This document shows, in pieces, positions 40,786-48,676 of a stretch of 64,000 bases of DNA (positions within the stretch are counted from its first letter, which is position 1; each line of letters opens with the position of its first letter). The DNA is from Modicisalibacter tunisiensis (GTDB taxonomy: Bacteria; Pseudomonadota; Gammaproteobacteria; Pseudomonadales; Halomonadaceae), in contig NZ_JAGXFD010000001.1 in assembly GCF_020148005.1 (NCBI RefSeq), forward strand, positions 2,502,599 to 2,566,598, given 5' to 3'. The translations under genes and the position numbers were made by a program. The notes under the pieces are model-generated. The model was given only the letters and a program-made list of their open reading frames with translations, was not told the origin of the DNA and made no database searches.

Positions 40786-41637
40786 TCACAGCTCCTTGAG
40801 GCCGAGCAGGCCGCCGAGCCGGTCGTGGCACAAGACCGGGCCGTCGCGGCAGACGAAGACGGGGCCGAACTGGCAATGACCGCACAGGCCCACGGCGCAT
40901 TTCATGTTGCGTTCCAGGGAAAGATGGATCGCCGCGTCGCCGAGCCCCGCCTCCTTCAGCGCGGCGATGGTGAAGCGCATCATGACCTCGGGACCGCAGA
41001 CGAACGCCAGGGTGTTCGCGGGGTCGAGCGCCAGGCCGGGGATCAGCCGGGTCACGACCCCCACATGGCCGGTCCAGTCCGACGGTGCATGATCGACCGT
41101 CACCCCGATGCGGATATCGTGGCGTCGTTGCCAGGCCGCCAGTTCACGACGGAACAGGATCTCGTCGGGGCTGCGGGTGCCGTAGAGCAGGGCGATGGTG
41201 CCGTAACGCTGGCGCTCGGCCAGCAGCCGATAGAGCGCCGGTCGCAGCGGCGCCAGGCCGAGCCCGCCGGCGATCAGCACCACGTCGTGCCCGTGGGCCG
41301 CCGCCATCGGCCAGCCGCTGCCGAAGGGGCCGCGCAGGCCGAGGGCGTCGCCGGGCGCCAGGCGCGCCAGGGCGCTCGAGACCGGCCCCACGGCACGGAT
41401 CGTGTGGACCCGCCGGTTCGTGTCGGCGGGATCCCCGCTCAAGCTGATCGGCACCTCGCCGACGCCGAAGGCGGTCAGCATGTTGAACTGGCCGGGCTGG
41501 AAGGCTGTGGCGTCGTCCGCCGCGATGTCGAGCGTGACCGTCCGCGGGGCGTCGCGGCGCCGCTTCAGGACCCGCACGACGCGTGGCGTCAGCGGATCGC
41601 CCGGCGGCGCGCGGTCAGGACGGGCTGCCATAGACAT
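40786..41637 (-). CDS. hyhG: Hydrogenase gamma subunit, FAD/NAD(P)-binding
   Basis: Ferredoxin-reductase-like subunit of 283 residues linking the hydrogenase to NAD(P). An FAD-binding domain ([20 protein letters not shown] in sections, about 45-65) is followed by a nucleotide-binding domain ([25 protein letters not shown]). A C-terminal PyrK-like [2Fe-2S] site has [13 protein letters not shown] and two later Cys. The start overlaps the end of the cNMP-domain gene by 23 bases; a second Met two residues later is also possible. Confidence 0.9.
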   Translation of the reverse strand: MSMAARPDRAPPGDPLTPRVVRVLKRRRDAPRTVTLDIAADDATAFQPGQFNMLTAFGVGEVPISLSGDPADTNRRVHTIRAVGPVSSALARLAPGDALGLRGPFGSGWPMAAAHGHDVVLIAGGLGLAPLRPALYRLLAERQRYGTIALLYGTRSPDEILFRRELAAWQRRHDIRIGVTVDHAPSDWTGHVGVVTRLIPGLALDPANTLAFVCGPEVMMRFTIAALKEAGLGDAAIHLSLERNMKCAVGLCGHCQFGPVFVCRDGPVLCHDRLGGLLGLKEL

Positions 41638-42082
41638 CGAGCATCTGCCGCTGGGTGCCGTGCAGGCGTTCGATCAGGATCGGCACGACGCGCTTCATCA
41701 CCTCGAAGCCCAGGTCATGGTCCTGCTCGCATTTCCGGCGCAGGCAGACGGCATCCATGGCGATCGCCCGGACGGGTTCCAGCGCCCGGGCGTCGTAGGC
41801 CCAGCGGTAGGGCGGGACGAGCCAGGAGAGACCGACGAGTTCGCCGGCATCGAGGGTCCGGAACACGATCGCGCCTTGCCCCGGTGTCGGGGTTTCCAGG
41901 GCGACGCGGCCCTGGCGCAGCAGGAAGAGCCGGTCGGCCGCCTCCCCCTCGTGAAAGAGATAGTCGCACGCCCTGAAGCGGACATTCGTCGCGCAGCCGC
42001 AGACCAGCTGGCAGAACGCCTCGTCGAGGCCGGCGAAGAGGGGATGCGCGCGGATGATGGGCTCCAGCCCGACGCGGGTCAT
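41615..42082 (-). CDS. Cyclic-nucleotide-binding-domain protein in the hydrogenase operon
   Basis: A 155-residue protein with a Crp-type cyclic-nucleotide-binding fold. Visible segments are [38 protein letters not shown], a glycine turn [22 protein letters not shown] where the phosphate-binding cassette would be, and a C-terminal helix. There is no helix-turn-helix, so it is not a transcription factor as it stands. It overlaps the beta gene by 4 bases and the gamma gene by 23. Such tight packing inside the structural genes suggests a sensory or assembly part of the hydrogenase. The ligand is unknown. Confidence 0.82.
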   Translation of the reverse strand: MTRVGLEPIIRAHPLFAGLDEAFCQLVCGCATNVRFRACDYLFHEGEAADRLFLLRQGRVALETPTPGQGAIVFRTLDAGELVGLSWLVPPYRWAYDARALEPVRAIAMDAVCLRRKCEQDHDLGFEVMKRVVPILIERLHGTQRQMLDVYGSPS

Positions 42083-43203
42083 GTCGGCGCCCCGTCACGG
42101 GTCTCGCGGATGGCGCGTACCTCCTCGGTGATGTCGATGCCGACTGGGCACCAGGTGATGCAGCGTCCGCAACCCACGCAGCCGGAGGTGCCGAACTGGT
42201 CGTGCCAGGTCGCCAGCTTGTGGGTCATCCACTGGCGGTAGCGGGCGCGGCCGCTGGCACGCACGCTGCCGCCGTGAAGGTAGGAGAAATCCATCGTGAA
42301 GCAGGAATCCCAGTGCCGCGAGCGCGACGTCTCGGTGCCCGTCAGGTCGCTGGAATCCGCCTCGCTGGTGCAGAAGCAGGTGGGGCAGACCATGGTGCAG
42401 TTGCCGCAGGTCAGGCAGCGCGAGGCCACGTCGTCCCAGCGCGGGTGTTCGAGGTTGGCCAGCAGCAGCTCGCGGACGTCGCCGGCCGCCATCTCGCGGC
42501 CCATCGAGGCGGCAGTGGCGGCGAGGAGCGCCTCGGCGGCGGCGATCTCCGCATCGCTGGCCGGGCTGGCCGGCAGTTCGGCCAGCACCTCGCGACCCTC
42601 GGGCGTGCCCGCCTCGACCAGGAAGCGGTGCTCGCCGTCGCCGACGAGCTCGGTCAGCACCAGGTCGAAGCCGTGTTGCGCCTGCGGTCCGGTGTCCATG
42701 GAGGCGCAGAAGCAGGTGCCGCCGGCCTCGGCGCAGTTGACGGCGACGATGAAGTTGTCCCGCCGACGGGCCTGGTAATGGCCGTCGCGATAGTCGCCGC
42801 CGAGCAGGACGCGATCCTGGATGGCGATGGCGTGCAGCTCGCAGGCACGGACACCCAGCAGGGCGACGCGGGTCGCCTCGGCCGGCTCGGCGACCACGAT
42901 GATCTCGTCGTCCTCGTGGCGGGCTCGCCACAGGCGCTGCACGGGCGGATGCAGGAAACGCTTCCAGGAGTGCGGCCCCACCGCGTAGCCGAACAGGGCG
43001 GCGTCGCGGCGCCGGGTCAGCCGGTAGTGGCCGGCCTCCTGCTCGTCGGTCCAGCCGGCCGGCAGGTCGTCCAGGGTGTGGATGTCGTCGTAGACGATGG
43101 CCTGATCGTGCAGCGTCGGGCCGATGACGCGGTAGCCGCGTGCCCGAAGGGCATCGAGCAGCGCCTGGAGCCCGTCGGTGGTCAAGCGTTGGCAGTCTGG
43201 CAT
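42079..43203 (-). CDS. hyhB: Hydrogenase beta subunit, 4Fe-4S electron-transfer protein
   Basis: Iron-sulfur subunit of 374 residues. Two ferredoxin-type cluster motifs lie near the C-terminus: [16 protein letters not shown] (about 242-257) and [17 protein letters not shown] (about 338-354). The N-terminal part is of the HyhB/sulfhydrogenase beta type ([31 protein letters not shown]). Start chosen at 43203 (MPDCQRLTT), with GGGGAG about 11 bases upstream. Earlier in-frame codons would run into the promoter. First gene of the operon. Confidence 0.9.
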   Translation of the reverse strand: MPDCQRLTTDGLQALLDALRARGYRVIGPTLHDQAIVYDDIHTLDDLPAGWTDEQEAGHYRLTRRRDAALFGYAVGPHSWKRFLHPPVQRLWRARHEDDEIIVVAEPAEATRVALLGVRACELHAIAIQDRVLLGGDYRDGHYQARRRDNFIVAVNCAEAGGTCFCASMDTGPQAQHGFDLVLTELVGDGEHRFLVEAGTPEGREVLAELPASPASDAEIAAAEALLAATAASMGREMAAGDVRELLLANLEHPRWDDVASRCLTCGNCTMVCPTCFCTSEADSSDLTGTETSRSRHWDSCFTMDFSYLHGGSVRASGRARYRQWMTHKLATWHDQFGTSGCVGCGRCITWCPVGIDITEEVRAIRETRDGAPT

Positions 43204-43270
43204 CCCGCGGCGCACTCCCCATGGGCATGTTGGCCATTGGCACTCTGGCGACATGCCGGGCCGGTGACAT

Positions 43271-43320
43271 GCAGGAAAGCCTAGTCGGCGATGGGCCGGT
43301 CGGCCTTGATGAACATCAAG
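43271..43320 (-). promoter_or_regulatory. FNR/Anr-dependent class II promoter of the hydrogenase operon
   Basis: On the minus strand CTTGATGTTCATCAAG (43305-43320) contains the perfect FNR box TTGAT-N4-ATCAA. It is followed after exactly 21 bases by TAGGCT (43278-43283) as a -10 element. This puts the box centre at -41.5 relative to a start near 43271, the classic class II activator position. The beta-subunit ATG is about 68 bases downstream of that start. Confidence 0.75.
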
Positions 43321-43544
43321 CGAAGGGAGGCGTGCAGGGTTATCCTGGATTCTGCCCGGCCTGGCGGCGGACATTCCGTGAGCGAGCAACGGGTTGCGCT
43401 GAGCCGAGATGGCACGCGGCGATCCGCTTTCTCACCTGACATGAAGATTCGTGACGGGACACGGCAGGCCCATGCCCATGCCCATGCCGTGTTTCAGGCT
43501 GCTGGAGCCATGGGGAGTCTGGAAATGTTCAGTCGGCAGGAAAA

Positions 43545-43586
43545 TGAAAAACCGCCACCCGGCATGACCCGTAAGTGGCGGTTTTC
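43545..43586 (-). terminator. Intrinsic terminator of the tRNA-Pro gene
   Basis: GTGGCGGTTTTT and its complement AAAACCGCCAC form a long stem with a loop of about 16 bases. On the minus strand it ends in TTTTTCATTTT, just past the tRNA 3' end. The + side also has TTTT, so it may act in both directions. Confidence 0.8.
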
Positions 43587-43597
43587 ATTAATCTTTT

Positions 43598-43674
43598 TGG
43601 TCGGAGCGACTGGATTCGAACCAGCGACCTCTGCAACCCCATTGCAGCGCGCTACCAAGCTGCGCCACGCTCCG
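43598..43674 (-). tRNA. tRNA-Pro (anticodon GGG)
   Basis: A 77-base cloverleaf on the minus strand. The acceptor stem is CGGAGCG paired with CGCTCCG, with discriminator A and encoded CCA at the 3' end. The D arm has GCGCAGCTTGGTAGCGC, the anticodon loop is ATGGGGT between CTGCA and TGCAG (anticodon GGG), and the T arm has GGTTCGAATCC. It matches the layout of E. coli proL. A promoter and a terminator flank it. Confidence 0.96.
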
Positions 43675-43728
43675 ATCCTGTCTCGTCAGGGACTCAAGCC
43701 CCATCGGGCTTGCCTGCGAACGAGGCAT

Positions 43729-43756
43729 ATATTACGGATTTTTCGGCGGGGTGCAA
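43729..43756 (-). promoter_or_regulatory. Sigma-70 promoter of tRNA-Pro
   Basis: On the minus strand TTGCAC (43751-43756) and TAATAT (43729-43734) are spaced by 16 bases. The leader between this promoter and the tRNA contains a CAAGCCC/GGGCTTG hairpin (43695-43712). Confidence 0.6.
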
Positions 43757-43773
43757 GTGCCAATTTGCACTTG
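43754..43773. repeat. Inverted repeat CAAGTGC-N6-GCACTTG
   Basis: Perfect 7-base arms lie 114 bases before lrgA. The left arm overlaps the -35 element of the divergent tRNA-Pro promoter. Possible operator for a regulator of lrgAB, or a structural element; no regulator gene is adjacent. Confidence 0.45.
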
Positions 43774-43886
43774 GCATTCAGTCGGTTGGGTGTCTGCGAA
43801 AGGCCTGGCGGGTATGAGCGCGATAAATGCGACTTTCGTAGTATAGTTGCGAGTCGTGACACAACGACATGCAAGGGGAACAGGCC

Positions 43887-44249
43887 ATGCCACTGATCAT
43901 GGGAATGAGTGTTTTGCTGGGTTGCCAGTTCATCGGGGAATTGCTGGTGCGGGCCCTGTCGGTCCCGGTGCCGGGCCCGGTGATGGGCATGGTGGTACTG
44001 CTGATCGGTCTGATGATCCGTGGCCGCGTTCCCGACGCCCTGCGGCTGGCGGGAGAGGGGCTGCTGCGCTATCTGACGCTGCTGTTCGTGCCGGCGGGGG
44101 TGGGCATCATGGTGCACTTCGGCCTGATCGGCGCGGATATCTGGGTACTGCTGGTGACGCTGGTGGTATCCACCGCGCTGACCATCGCGGTGACGGCCAA
44201 GGTGCTCGATAGCCTGGCTCGGCGGCGTTCGGGCGGGGAGGAGGCATGA
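43887..44249 (+). CDS. lrgA: CidA/LrgA-family membrane protein
   Basis: Small holin-like inner-membrane protein of 120 residues with four hydrophobic segments. Family features are GCQFIGELLVRALSVPVPGPVMGM, FVPAGVGIMVHF and a basic C-terminus. LrgA/LrgB pairs have been linked to control of murein hydrolase activity and to organic-acid transport. The ATG at 43887 follows AAGGGGAA with 6-base spacing; an in-frame ATG at 43869 is less well placed. Overlaps lrgB by 4 bases (ATGA). Confidence 0.85.
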   Translation: MPLIMGMSVLLGCQFIGELLVRALSVPVPGPVMGMVVLLIGLMIRGRVPDALRLAGEGLLRYLTLLFVPAGVGIMVHFGLIGADIWVLLVTLVVSTALTIAVTAKVLDSLARRRSGGEEA

Positions 44250-44974
44250 GTCTGGCGAGTCTCGATCAGCTCTGGGTCTATCTTTCCGGCAATCCGCTGG
44301 TCTCGCTGCTGGCGACCCTGATCGCCTTCTACCTGGCGACGCACGTCAACCGTCTGCTGGGGCGTTCGCCCTTCGCGCATCCGGTGCTGGTGGCCATCGC
44401 GCTGCTGATTGCCTTTCTTCTGTTCACCGGCATCGATTACGCGACCTATTTCGAGGGGGCGCAGTTCATTCATTTCCTGCTGGGGCCGGCCACGGTGGCG
44501 CTGGCGATCCCGCTCTTCGATCATCGCGAGCGGGTGCGTCGCCTGTTGCTGCCGCTGTTGATCGCCTGCCTGTCCGGCATCATCACGGCGGTGAGCTCGA
44601 CGCTGGGTCTGGCCTTGCTGCTCGGGGCACAGAAGCCGGTGCTGCTGTCGCTGGCGCCGCGCTCCGTGACGTCGCCGATCGCCATGGGGATCGCCGAGCA
44701 GATCGGCGGCATTCCCTCGCTGGCTGCCGCGCTGGTGCTGCTGACCGGCTCCGTGGGGTGCGCCCTGGGGCCGTGGATCCTGCGGCTGTTGCGCATCGAG
44801 GACCCCAGCGTCAAGGGCTTCACCATGGGGCTGGCGGCCCACGGGTTCGGAACGGCACACTGCTTCGCCTCGATGGGGGCAATGGCCGGTGCCTTTGCCG
44901 GGCTGGCGATGGGGCTGACCGGCATGCTCACGGCCTTCATCCTGCCGTTGATCGTGCAGCTTTTCGGGCTGTGA
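44246..44974 (+). CDS. lrgB: LrgB-family membrane protein
   Basis: Polytopic inner-membrane partner of LrgA, 242 residues with about seven hydrophobic segments. Family landmarks are LGPATVALAIPLFDHRE (about 72-88), LAPRSVTSPIAMGIAEQIGG, LTGSVGCALGPWIL, GLAAHGFGTAHCFA and the hydrophobic end. Translationally coupled to lrgA. Confidence 0.9.
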   Translation: MSLASLDQLWVYLSGNPLVSLLATLIAFYLATHVNRLLGRSPFAHPVLVAIALLIAFLLFTGIDYATYFEGAQFIHFLLGPATVALAIPLFDHRERVRRLLLPLLIACLSGIITAVSSTLGLALLLGAQKPVLLSLAPRSVTSPIAMGIAEQIGGIPSLAAALVLLTGSVGCALGPWILRLLRIEDPSVKGFTMGLAAHGFGTAHCFASMGAMAGAFAGLAMGLTGMLTAFILPLIVQLFGL

Positions 44975-44988
44975 CGCCTCGGGCGTGA

Positions 44989-45351
44989 CTAGATCTCGTC
45001 CCAGATGCGTTCACGCAGGTCGTGCGAGAGCTCGCTGACCTTGTGGAAGCGCTGCATGGCCGCATCCGCGACGTTCAGGGCGGCTTCCTGATAGCAGCTG
45101 GACAGCTCGGCGGGCGTCGGCGTTTCCTGGTTGCACAAGCAACGCGAGACCTTCTCGCCCGAGCTGGCCACCACCTTGAGGAATTCCGCTTCGTGCTGCA
45201 TGGCTTCGCCGAGCGCCTGCAGCCAGACCAGTTGCATCCGGGCAAGCGGAGTCGAGGTCTCCAGCCACTGCTGCATCCACCATGTCGTCAGTGATGCGCT
45301 GTCCTCGAGGGCCGCAGCCGCCGGACGCTTGCGGGTCTTTGAATCCGCCAT
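44989..45351 (-). CDS. Phasin-like hypothetical protein
   Basis: Helical protein of 120 residues with a basic N-terminus (KTRKRPAAAA) and amphipathic helices (TTWWMQQWLETSTPLARMQLVWLQALGEAMQHEAEF in sections). It contains three Cys (RCLCNQ, SCYQEA). Size, the hydrophobic-aromatic helix pattern and lack of a signal peptide resemble phasins, proteins that coat polyhydroxyalkanoate granules, which halophiles of this type often make. The family assignment is tentative. AGGAG precedes the ATG. It stands alone and converges on lrgB. Confidence 0.5.
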   Translation of the reverse strand: MADSKTRKRPAAAALEDSASLTTWWMQQWLETSTPLARMQLVWLQALGEAMQHEAEFLKVVASSGEKVSRCLCNQETPTPAELSSCYQEAALNVADAAMQRFHKVSELSHDLRERIWDEI

Positions 45352-45587
45352 GGAGAACTCTCCTGTGGGTGGCTGAAACTGGGCTTGAGTATAGATGCTG
45401 AAGCGGGAGATGAAGACGGCATGCGACGTGACGACGCCCGAATACTGACCGGTGTCATGAGTGGGAAAGCCACTGGCGTTGAAGAGCCTGCCGGCTGGTG
45501 TCCTGTTGGCATGTGGCGACGGTTGGGTCGGCCGTCAGGGCGACGTATACTGCGCGGATTTTGCGGCAAAGAGTTAGCGAGGATTGC

Positions 45588-46055
45588 ATGAGTGTCACCA
45601 CGGCCTGGATGTTGCTGCTGGCCGGCCTGGTTCTGGTTGCCGGGCTGGCAGGCTATGCGTTTTTCCTCTGGCGTGAGGTGGGGCGTCGTCGTCGCTTTCG
45701 CGAGGACGAGGTGCGGCGGGCCAACCGCAACTGCCTGGAGAGCCTCGATGCCATCGCCCGCGCCATGCTGGCCGAGCAGGTGAACCTGACCGAGGGCAGC
45801 TGGCGCTGCAAGGTGCTGCTGGAGATCATCGATCCACAACTGCTGGAGCGCGATGCCTTTCGGCCCTTCGGCGAAGTCCACCGGCGCACGTCGCACCTGC
45901 GTACCCATTCGGCGCGACGCGAGCTGGCACCGCGCGAGCGCATGCGCGAGGATCGCGAGCGGCTGACGGTGGAGTCGGAGCTGCGCCAGGAGGTGCTCGC
46001 CGCGGCCCAGGCCGTGCTGGATTTCAAGCAGCGCTGGCCGGCCAGTCTGCATTGA
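45588..46055 (+). CDS. DUF2489-like membrane-anchored protein
   Basis: 155 residues with an N-terminal transmembrane helix (TTAWMLLLAGLVLVAGLAGYAFFLW in sections, about 4-28) and a charged helical cytosolic body. The segment NCLESLDAIARAMLAEQVNLTEGSWRCKVLLEIID resembles the DUF2489 family of gammaproteobacteria. The ATG at 45588 follows GCGAGGA. It overlaps a weak longer reading of the next gene by 4 bases, so it may be coupled to the M20 gene. Function unknown. Confidence 0.65.
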   Translation: MSVTTAWMLLLAGLVLVAGLAGYAFFLWREVGRRRRFREDEVRRANRNCLESLDAIARAMLAEQVNLTEGSWRCKVLLEIIDPQLLERDAFRPFGEVHRRTSHLRTHSARRELAPRERMREDRERLTVESELRQEVLAAAQAVLDFKQRWPASLH

Positions 46056-46081
46056 TTGCCCCCTTCAACAGGAGTCCTGCC

Positions 46082-47227
46082 ATGTCCCCGTCATTGCTGG
46101 ATACGCCGCTGAGCGAGATTCGCCACGCCCTGCATGCGCACCCCGAGCTGTCGGGTGACGAGAGGCGCACCGCCGAGCAGGTGGCCCTCTGGCTGGAAGA
46201 GGCCGGGGCGGATAGCGTGCTGCGCCACCTGGGCGGGCACGGCGTGGCCGGCGTGTTCTGGGGCGCGGCTCCGGGGCCGCGGGTGATGCTGCGTGCCGAG
46301 CTCGATGCGCTGCCGATTCGCGAGCAGGGAGAGCGTTCCTGGCGCTCGTGCCACGAGGCCGTGGCCCACAGCTGCGGTCATGATGGACACATGAGTGCCC
46401 TGCTGGGGGTCGCGCAGCAGCTGGCTCGGCGACGTCCGGCCAGAGGCGAGGTGGTGCTGCTGTTCCAGCCCTCGGAAGAAACCGGCGACGGGGCCGGACG
46501 CATCGTCGACTCGGCCGCCTTCGAGACAATCCGGCCGGACCATGTCTATGCCATGCACAATCTGCCCGGTCGGCCGCTGGGCGAGGTTTCGGTGCGCCCC
46601 GGGGCGTTCAGCTGCGCCTCCCGGGGGCTGGTCGTGCGGCTCAACGGCCTGTGTTCGCATGCCGCTCATCCGGAACTGGGGCGCAGCCCGGCGATGGCCA
46701 TGTGCCGCATCCTCCAGGGACTCAAGCGCCTTCCGCTGCAGCTGCCCGACGATCACGGGCTGGTCATGGTCACGTTGATCCATGCGCGTCTGGGCGAGGT
46801 GGCCTTCGGCACGTCGCCGGGGCAGGCGGAGGTCATGGCGACCCTGAGGACCGCCAGCGACGACATGATGCGGGCGCTGGCCGAGGCGGCGGTCTCCCTG
46901 GTGCAGGCCGAGGCGGAGGAGGATCAGCTGGGTGTCGAGATCGACTGGTGTGACGTGTTCGCGGCCACCGTCAATGCCCCCTCGGCCGTGTCGGTGATCG
47001 AGATGGCGGCCCGGCAGGCGGGGGAGTCGGTGGTCCGCCTGGAGACGGCGCATCGCTGGTCGGAGGATTTCGGCGTGCTGGCGGCGAGTGGCGAGGGGGC
47101 CATGTTCACGCTGGGCAGCGGCGAGCAGTGCCCGCCCTTGCACCATCCGGCGTATGATTTTCCTGATGTCCTGATTGAGCGGGCCGTCACTCTTTTCACC
47201 GGGATTGTCGCTCATCATCTGGATTGA
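46082..47227 (+). CDS. M20-family amidohydrolase
   Basis: Zinc-dependent metallo-aminoacylase or hydrolase of 381 residues. Visible metal-site segments are RAELDALPIRE, SCGHDGHMSALLG, FQPSEETGDGA and YAMHNLPG; a lid-domain His lies in NGLCSHAAHPELG. The family (M20D; HipO/AmhX-like) cleaves N-acyl amino acids or related amides; the substrate cannot be told. Cytosolic, with no signal peptide. ACAGGAG precedes the ATG at 46082. An upstream in-frame ATG (46052) is less well supported. Confidence 0.85.
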   Translation: MSPSLLDTPLSEIRHALHAHPELSGDERRTAEQVALWLEEAGADSVLRHLGGHGVAGVFWGAAPGPRVMLRAELDALPIREQGERSWRSCHEAVAHSCGHDGHMSALLGVAQQLARRRPARGEVVLLFQPSEETGDGAGRIVDSAAFETIRPDHVYAMHNLPGRPLGEVSVRPGAFSCASRGLVVRLNGLCSHAAHPELGRSPAMAMCRILQGLKRLPLQLPDDHGLVMVTLIHARLGEVAFGTSPGQAEVMATLRTASDDMMRALAEAAVSLVQAEAEEDQLGVEIDWCDVFAATVNAPSAVSVIEMAARQAGESVVRLETAHRWSEDFGVLAASGEGAMFTLGSGEQCPPLHHPAYDFPDVLIERAVTLFTGIVAHHLD

Positions 47228-47435
47228 GCGGCCCGAGCGGGCGGTGTTTGCATCGGCCATGACCATGCGTCACGATGATGGCTGCTATTCTTGTTGAGAA
47301 ATTGTCGTTGATAGCGGCAAGGGAAAAGAGGGGGCACTGGCCGACTTTCTGGTGCTGTGCTTTCTTTTCAGGGGAATGCGTCAACTGGATCAGCGCATCC
47401 CCGGACTTGGGTTCGCGGTGTTTGGAACCCGCCAA

Positions 47436-47450
47436 GTAACGACACGTTAC
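47436..47450. repeat. Inverted repeat GTAACG-ACA-CGTTAC before the OmpA-type gene
   Basis: Perfect 6-base arms with a 3-base centre, 18 bases before the ribosome site of the following gene. In the mRNA it would be a hairpin in the 5' leader; on DNA it could be an operator. The rest of the 253-base gap before the gene holds no recognisable gene. Confidence 0.4.
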
Positions 47451-47480
47451 GCTGAGCGCTGTGTTAAGAAGGAGTCTTAC

Positions 47481-48368
47481 ATGAAGAAATCAACGACTGG
47501 CTTGCTGCTTGGTTCCGCCCTGGTGATCGGTTTGTCGGGCTGTGCCAGCTCCGGCTCCCAGTCCATGGGCGACAGTCAGAAGGATGCGTGGTATCAGTCT
47601 CCGTTCGTCTGCGGCCTGGCCGGCGGGCTGATCGGCGGCGGCATCGGCTATGCGTCCAGCAGCGATGCCGACGAGGAAGATGGTGCAGCCATCGGTAGCG
47701 TGGCAGGTGCCACTGCCGGCGCTCTCCTGTGTGCCGATTACGGCAGCCAGGCAACCGACAGCGACGGTGATGGCGTGCCCGACGAGCGCGACCAGTGCCC
47801 CAACACGCCGGCCGGCGTGGCCGTGGATGCCGACGGCTGCCCGCTGGACACCGACGGTGACGGCGTGCCGGATTACAAGGACGAGTGTCCGGGAACCCCG
47901 GCCGGTGTCGAGGTCAATGCCTCCGGCTGCCCGCTGGATTCCGACGGTGACGGTGTGCCCGACTACATGGATCAGTGCCCCGACACCCCGGCGGGTGCCG
48001 ACGTCAACGCGCTGGGCTGCGAAGCCGATGTGGTCCTGAAGGATGTCAACTTCGAGTTCGACTCCGCGCGCCTTACCTCTCAGGCCGAATCGATCCTGGA
48101 CGGCGTGGCCGAGAAGTTGGCCAGCAACCCCGGCGTGCGGGTGCGTCTCGAGGGCTATACCGATTCCATCGGCAGCGCGGCCTACAACAAGGACCTGTCT
48201 CAGCGTCGTGCGAACTCCGTCAAGGATTACCTGACCTCTCAGGGCATCGCGGCGGATCGCATGAAGGCCATCGGCTACGGTGAATCGCAGCCGATCGCCA
48301 CCAACGACACCCCGGCAGGGCGCGCCAAGAACCGTCGCGTCGAGCTGGGCGAGTGGAAGCAGCAGTAA
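47481..48368 (+). CDS. OmpA-family lipoprotein with thrombospondin type 3-like repeats
   Basis: Cell-envelope protein of 295 residues. The lipoprotein signal peptide ends LSGC (Cys at about 23). A glycine-rich segment follows, with GLAGGLIGGGIGYASS and DEEDGAAIGSVAGATAGALL, typical of glycine-zipper proteins. Three 30-residue repeats at 93-182 begin DSDGDGVPD or DTDGDGVPD and hold Asp-rich calcium-type loops with paired Cys. The C-terminal OmpA domain (NFEFDSARL, GYTDSIGSAAYNKDLSQRRA, GYGESQP, NRRVEL) should bind peptidoglycan. AAGGAG precedes the ATG. Ends at a strong terminator. Highly acidic, as expected for a halophile envelope protein. Confidence 0.9.
   Translation: MKKSTTGLLLGSALVIGLSGCASSGSQSMGDSQKDAWYQSPFVCGLAGGLIGGGIGYASSSDADEEDGAAIGSVAGATAGALLCADYGSQATDSDGDGVPDERDQCPNTPAGVAVDADGCPLDTDGDGVPDYKDECPGTPAGVEVNASGCPLDSDGDGVPDYMDQCPDTPAGADVNALGCEADVVLKDVNFEFDSARLTSQAESILDGVAEKLASNPGVRVRLEGYTDSIGSAAYNKDLSQRRANSVKDYLTSQGIAADRMKAIGYGESQPIATNDTPAGRAKNRRVELGEWKQQ
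47757..48026 (+). repeat. Three 90-bp tandem repeats encoding calcium-type loops
   Basis: Units start at 47757, 47847 and 47937. Each encodes a D(S/T)DGDGVPD loop, a Cys at position 14, TPAG at 17-20 and a Cys at 28. The units differ by base substitutions but keep length exactly, so they are an old in-frame duplication. Confidence 0.9.
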
Positions 48369-48412
48369 GAGCCCGGGTCATCGCGCCGGTTGCCGGCGCG
48401 TGACACGCCAGA

Positions 48413-48435
48413 GGGGCGCTTCGGCGCCCCTTTTT
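48413..48435 (+). terminator. Intrinsic terminator after the OmpA-type gene
   Basis: GGGGCGC-TTCG-GCGCCCC followed by TTTTT: a stable tetraloop hairpin with a U-tract. A second hairpin (CGCGCCGG...CCGGCGCG, about 48382-48400) lies just before it. The remaining roughly 240 bases up to thrS hold no gene I can support. Confidence 0.92.
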
Positions 48436-48676
48436 GCTGTCTGGCATCCGGCCTGCAGCCCGGGTGTGCCCGGCCGGGGTGGACGCTCGGCATGGCGGCT
48501 GCTACTGTCGTGGCCCTTCCGGGTGCTGCCCCCGGCACTGTCCTCATGCCGTGCCACCAGCAGGAGGCCGCGGCCATGATGGCCGGAGGCGGCGACCCGG
48601 GTATCGCGACCTACACTGACCAACTCCGCGACATGTGATCCCTGGTATGGATCACCACTGCGCTCAAGGATGCCTG

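Noticed and set aside
43433-43597. Plus-strand frames across the tRNA-Pro gene as proteins
   Set aside because: They read antisense through the tRNA and its terminator and have no family likeness.
33205-43674. Hydrogenase cluster as an integrated island at tRNA-Pro
   Set aside because: The tRNA 3' end faces the cluster, but no second copy of the tRNA 3' sequence, no integrase and no mobile gene was seen, and base composition looks like the surroundings.
48436-48676. Small open frame upstream of thrS (about 48390-48638) as a gene
   Set aside because: It begins inside the terminator region, has no ribosome site and no recognisable sequence, and is Ala/Gly-rich as expected by chance at this GC content.
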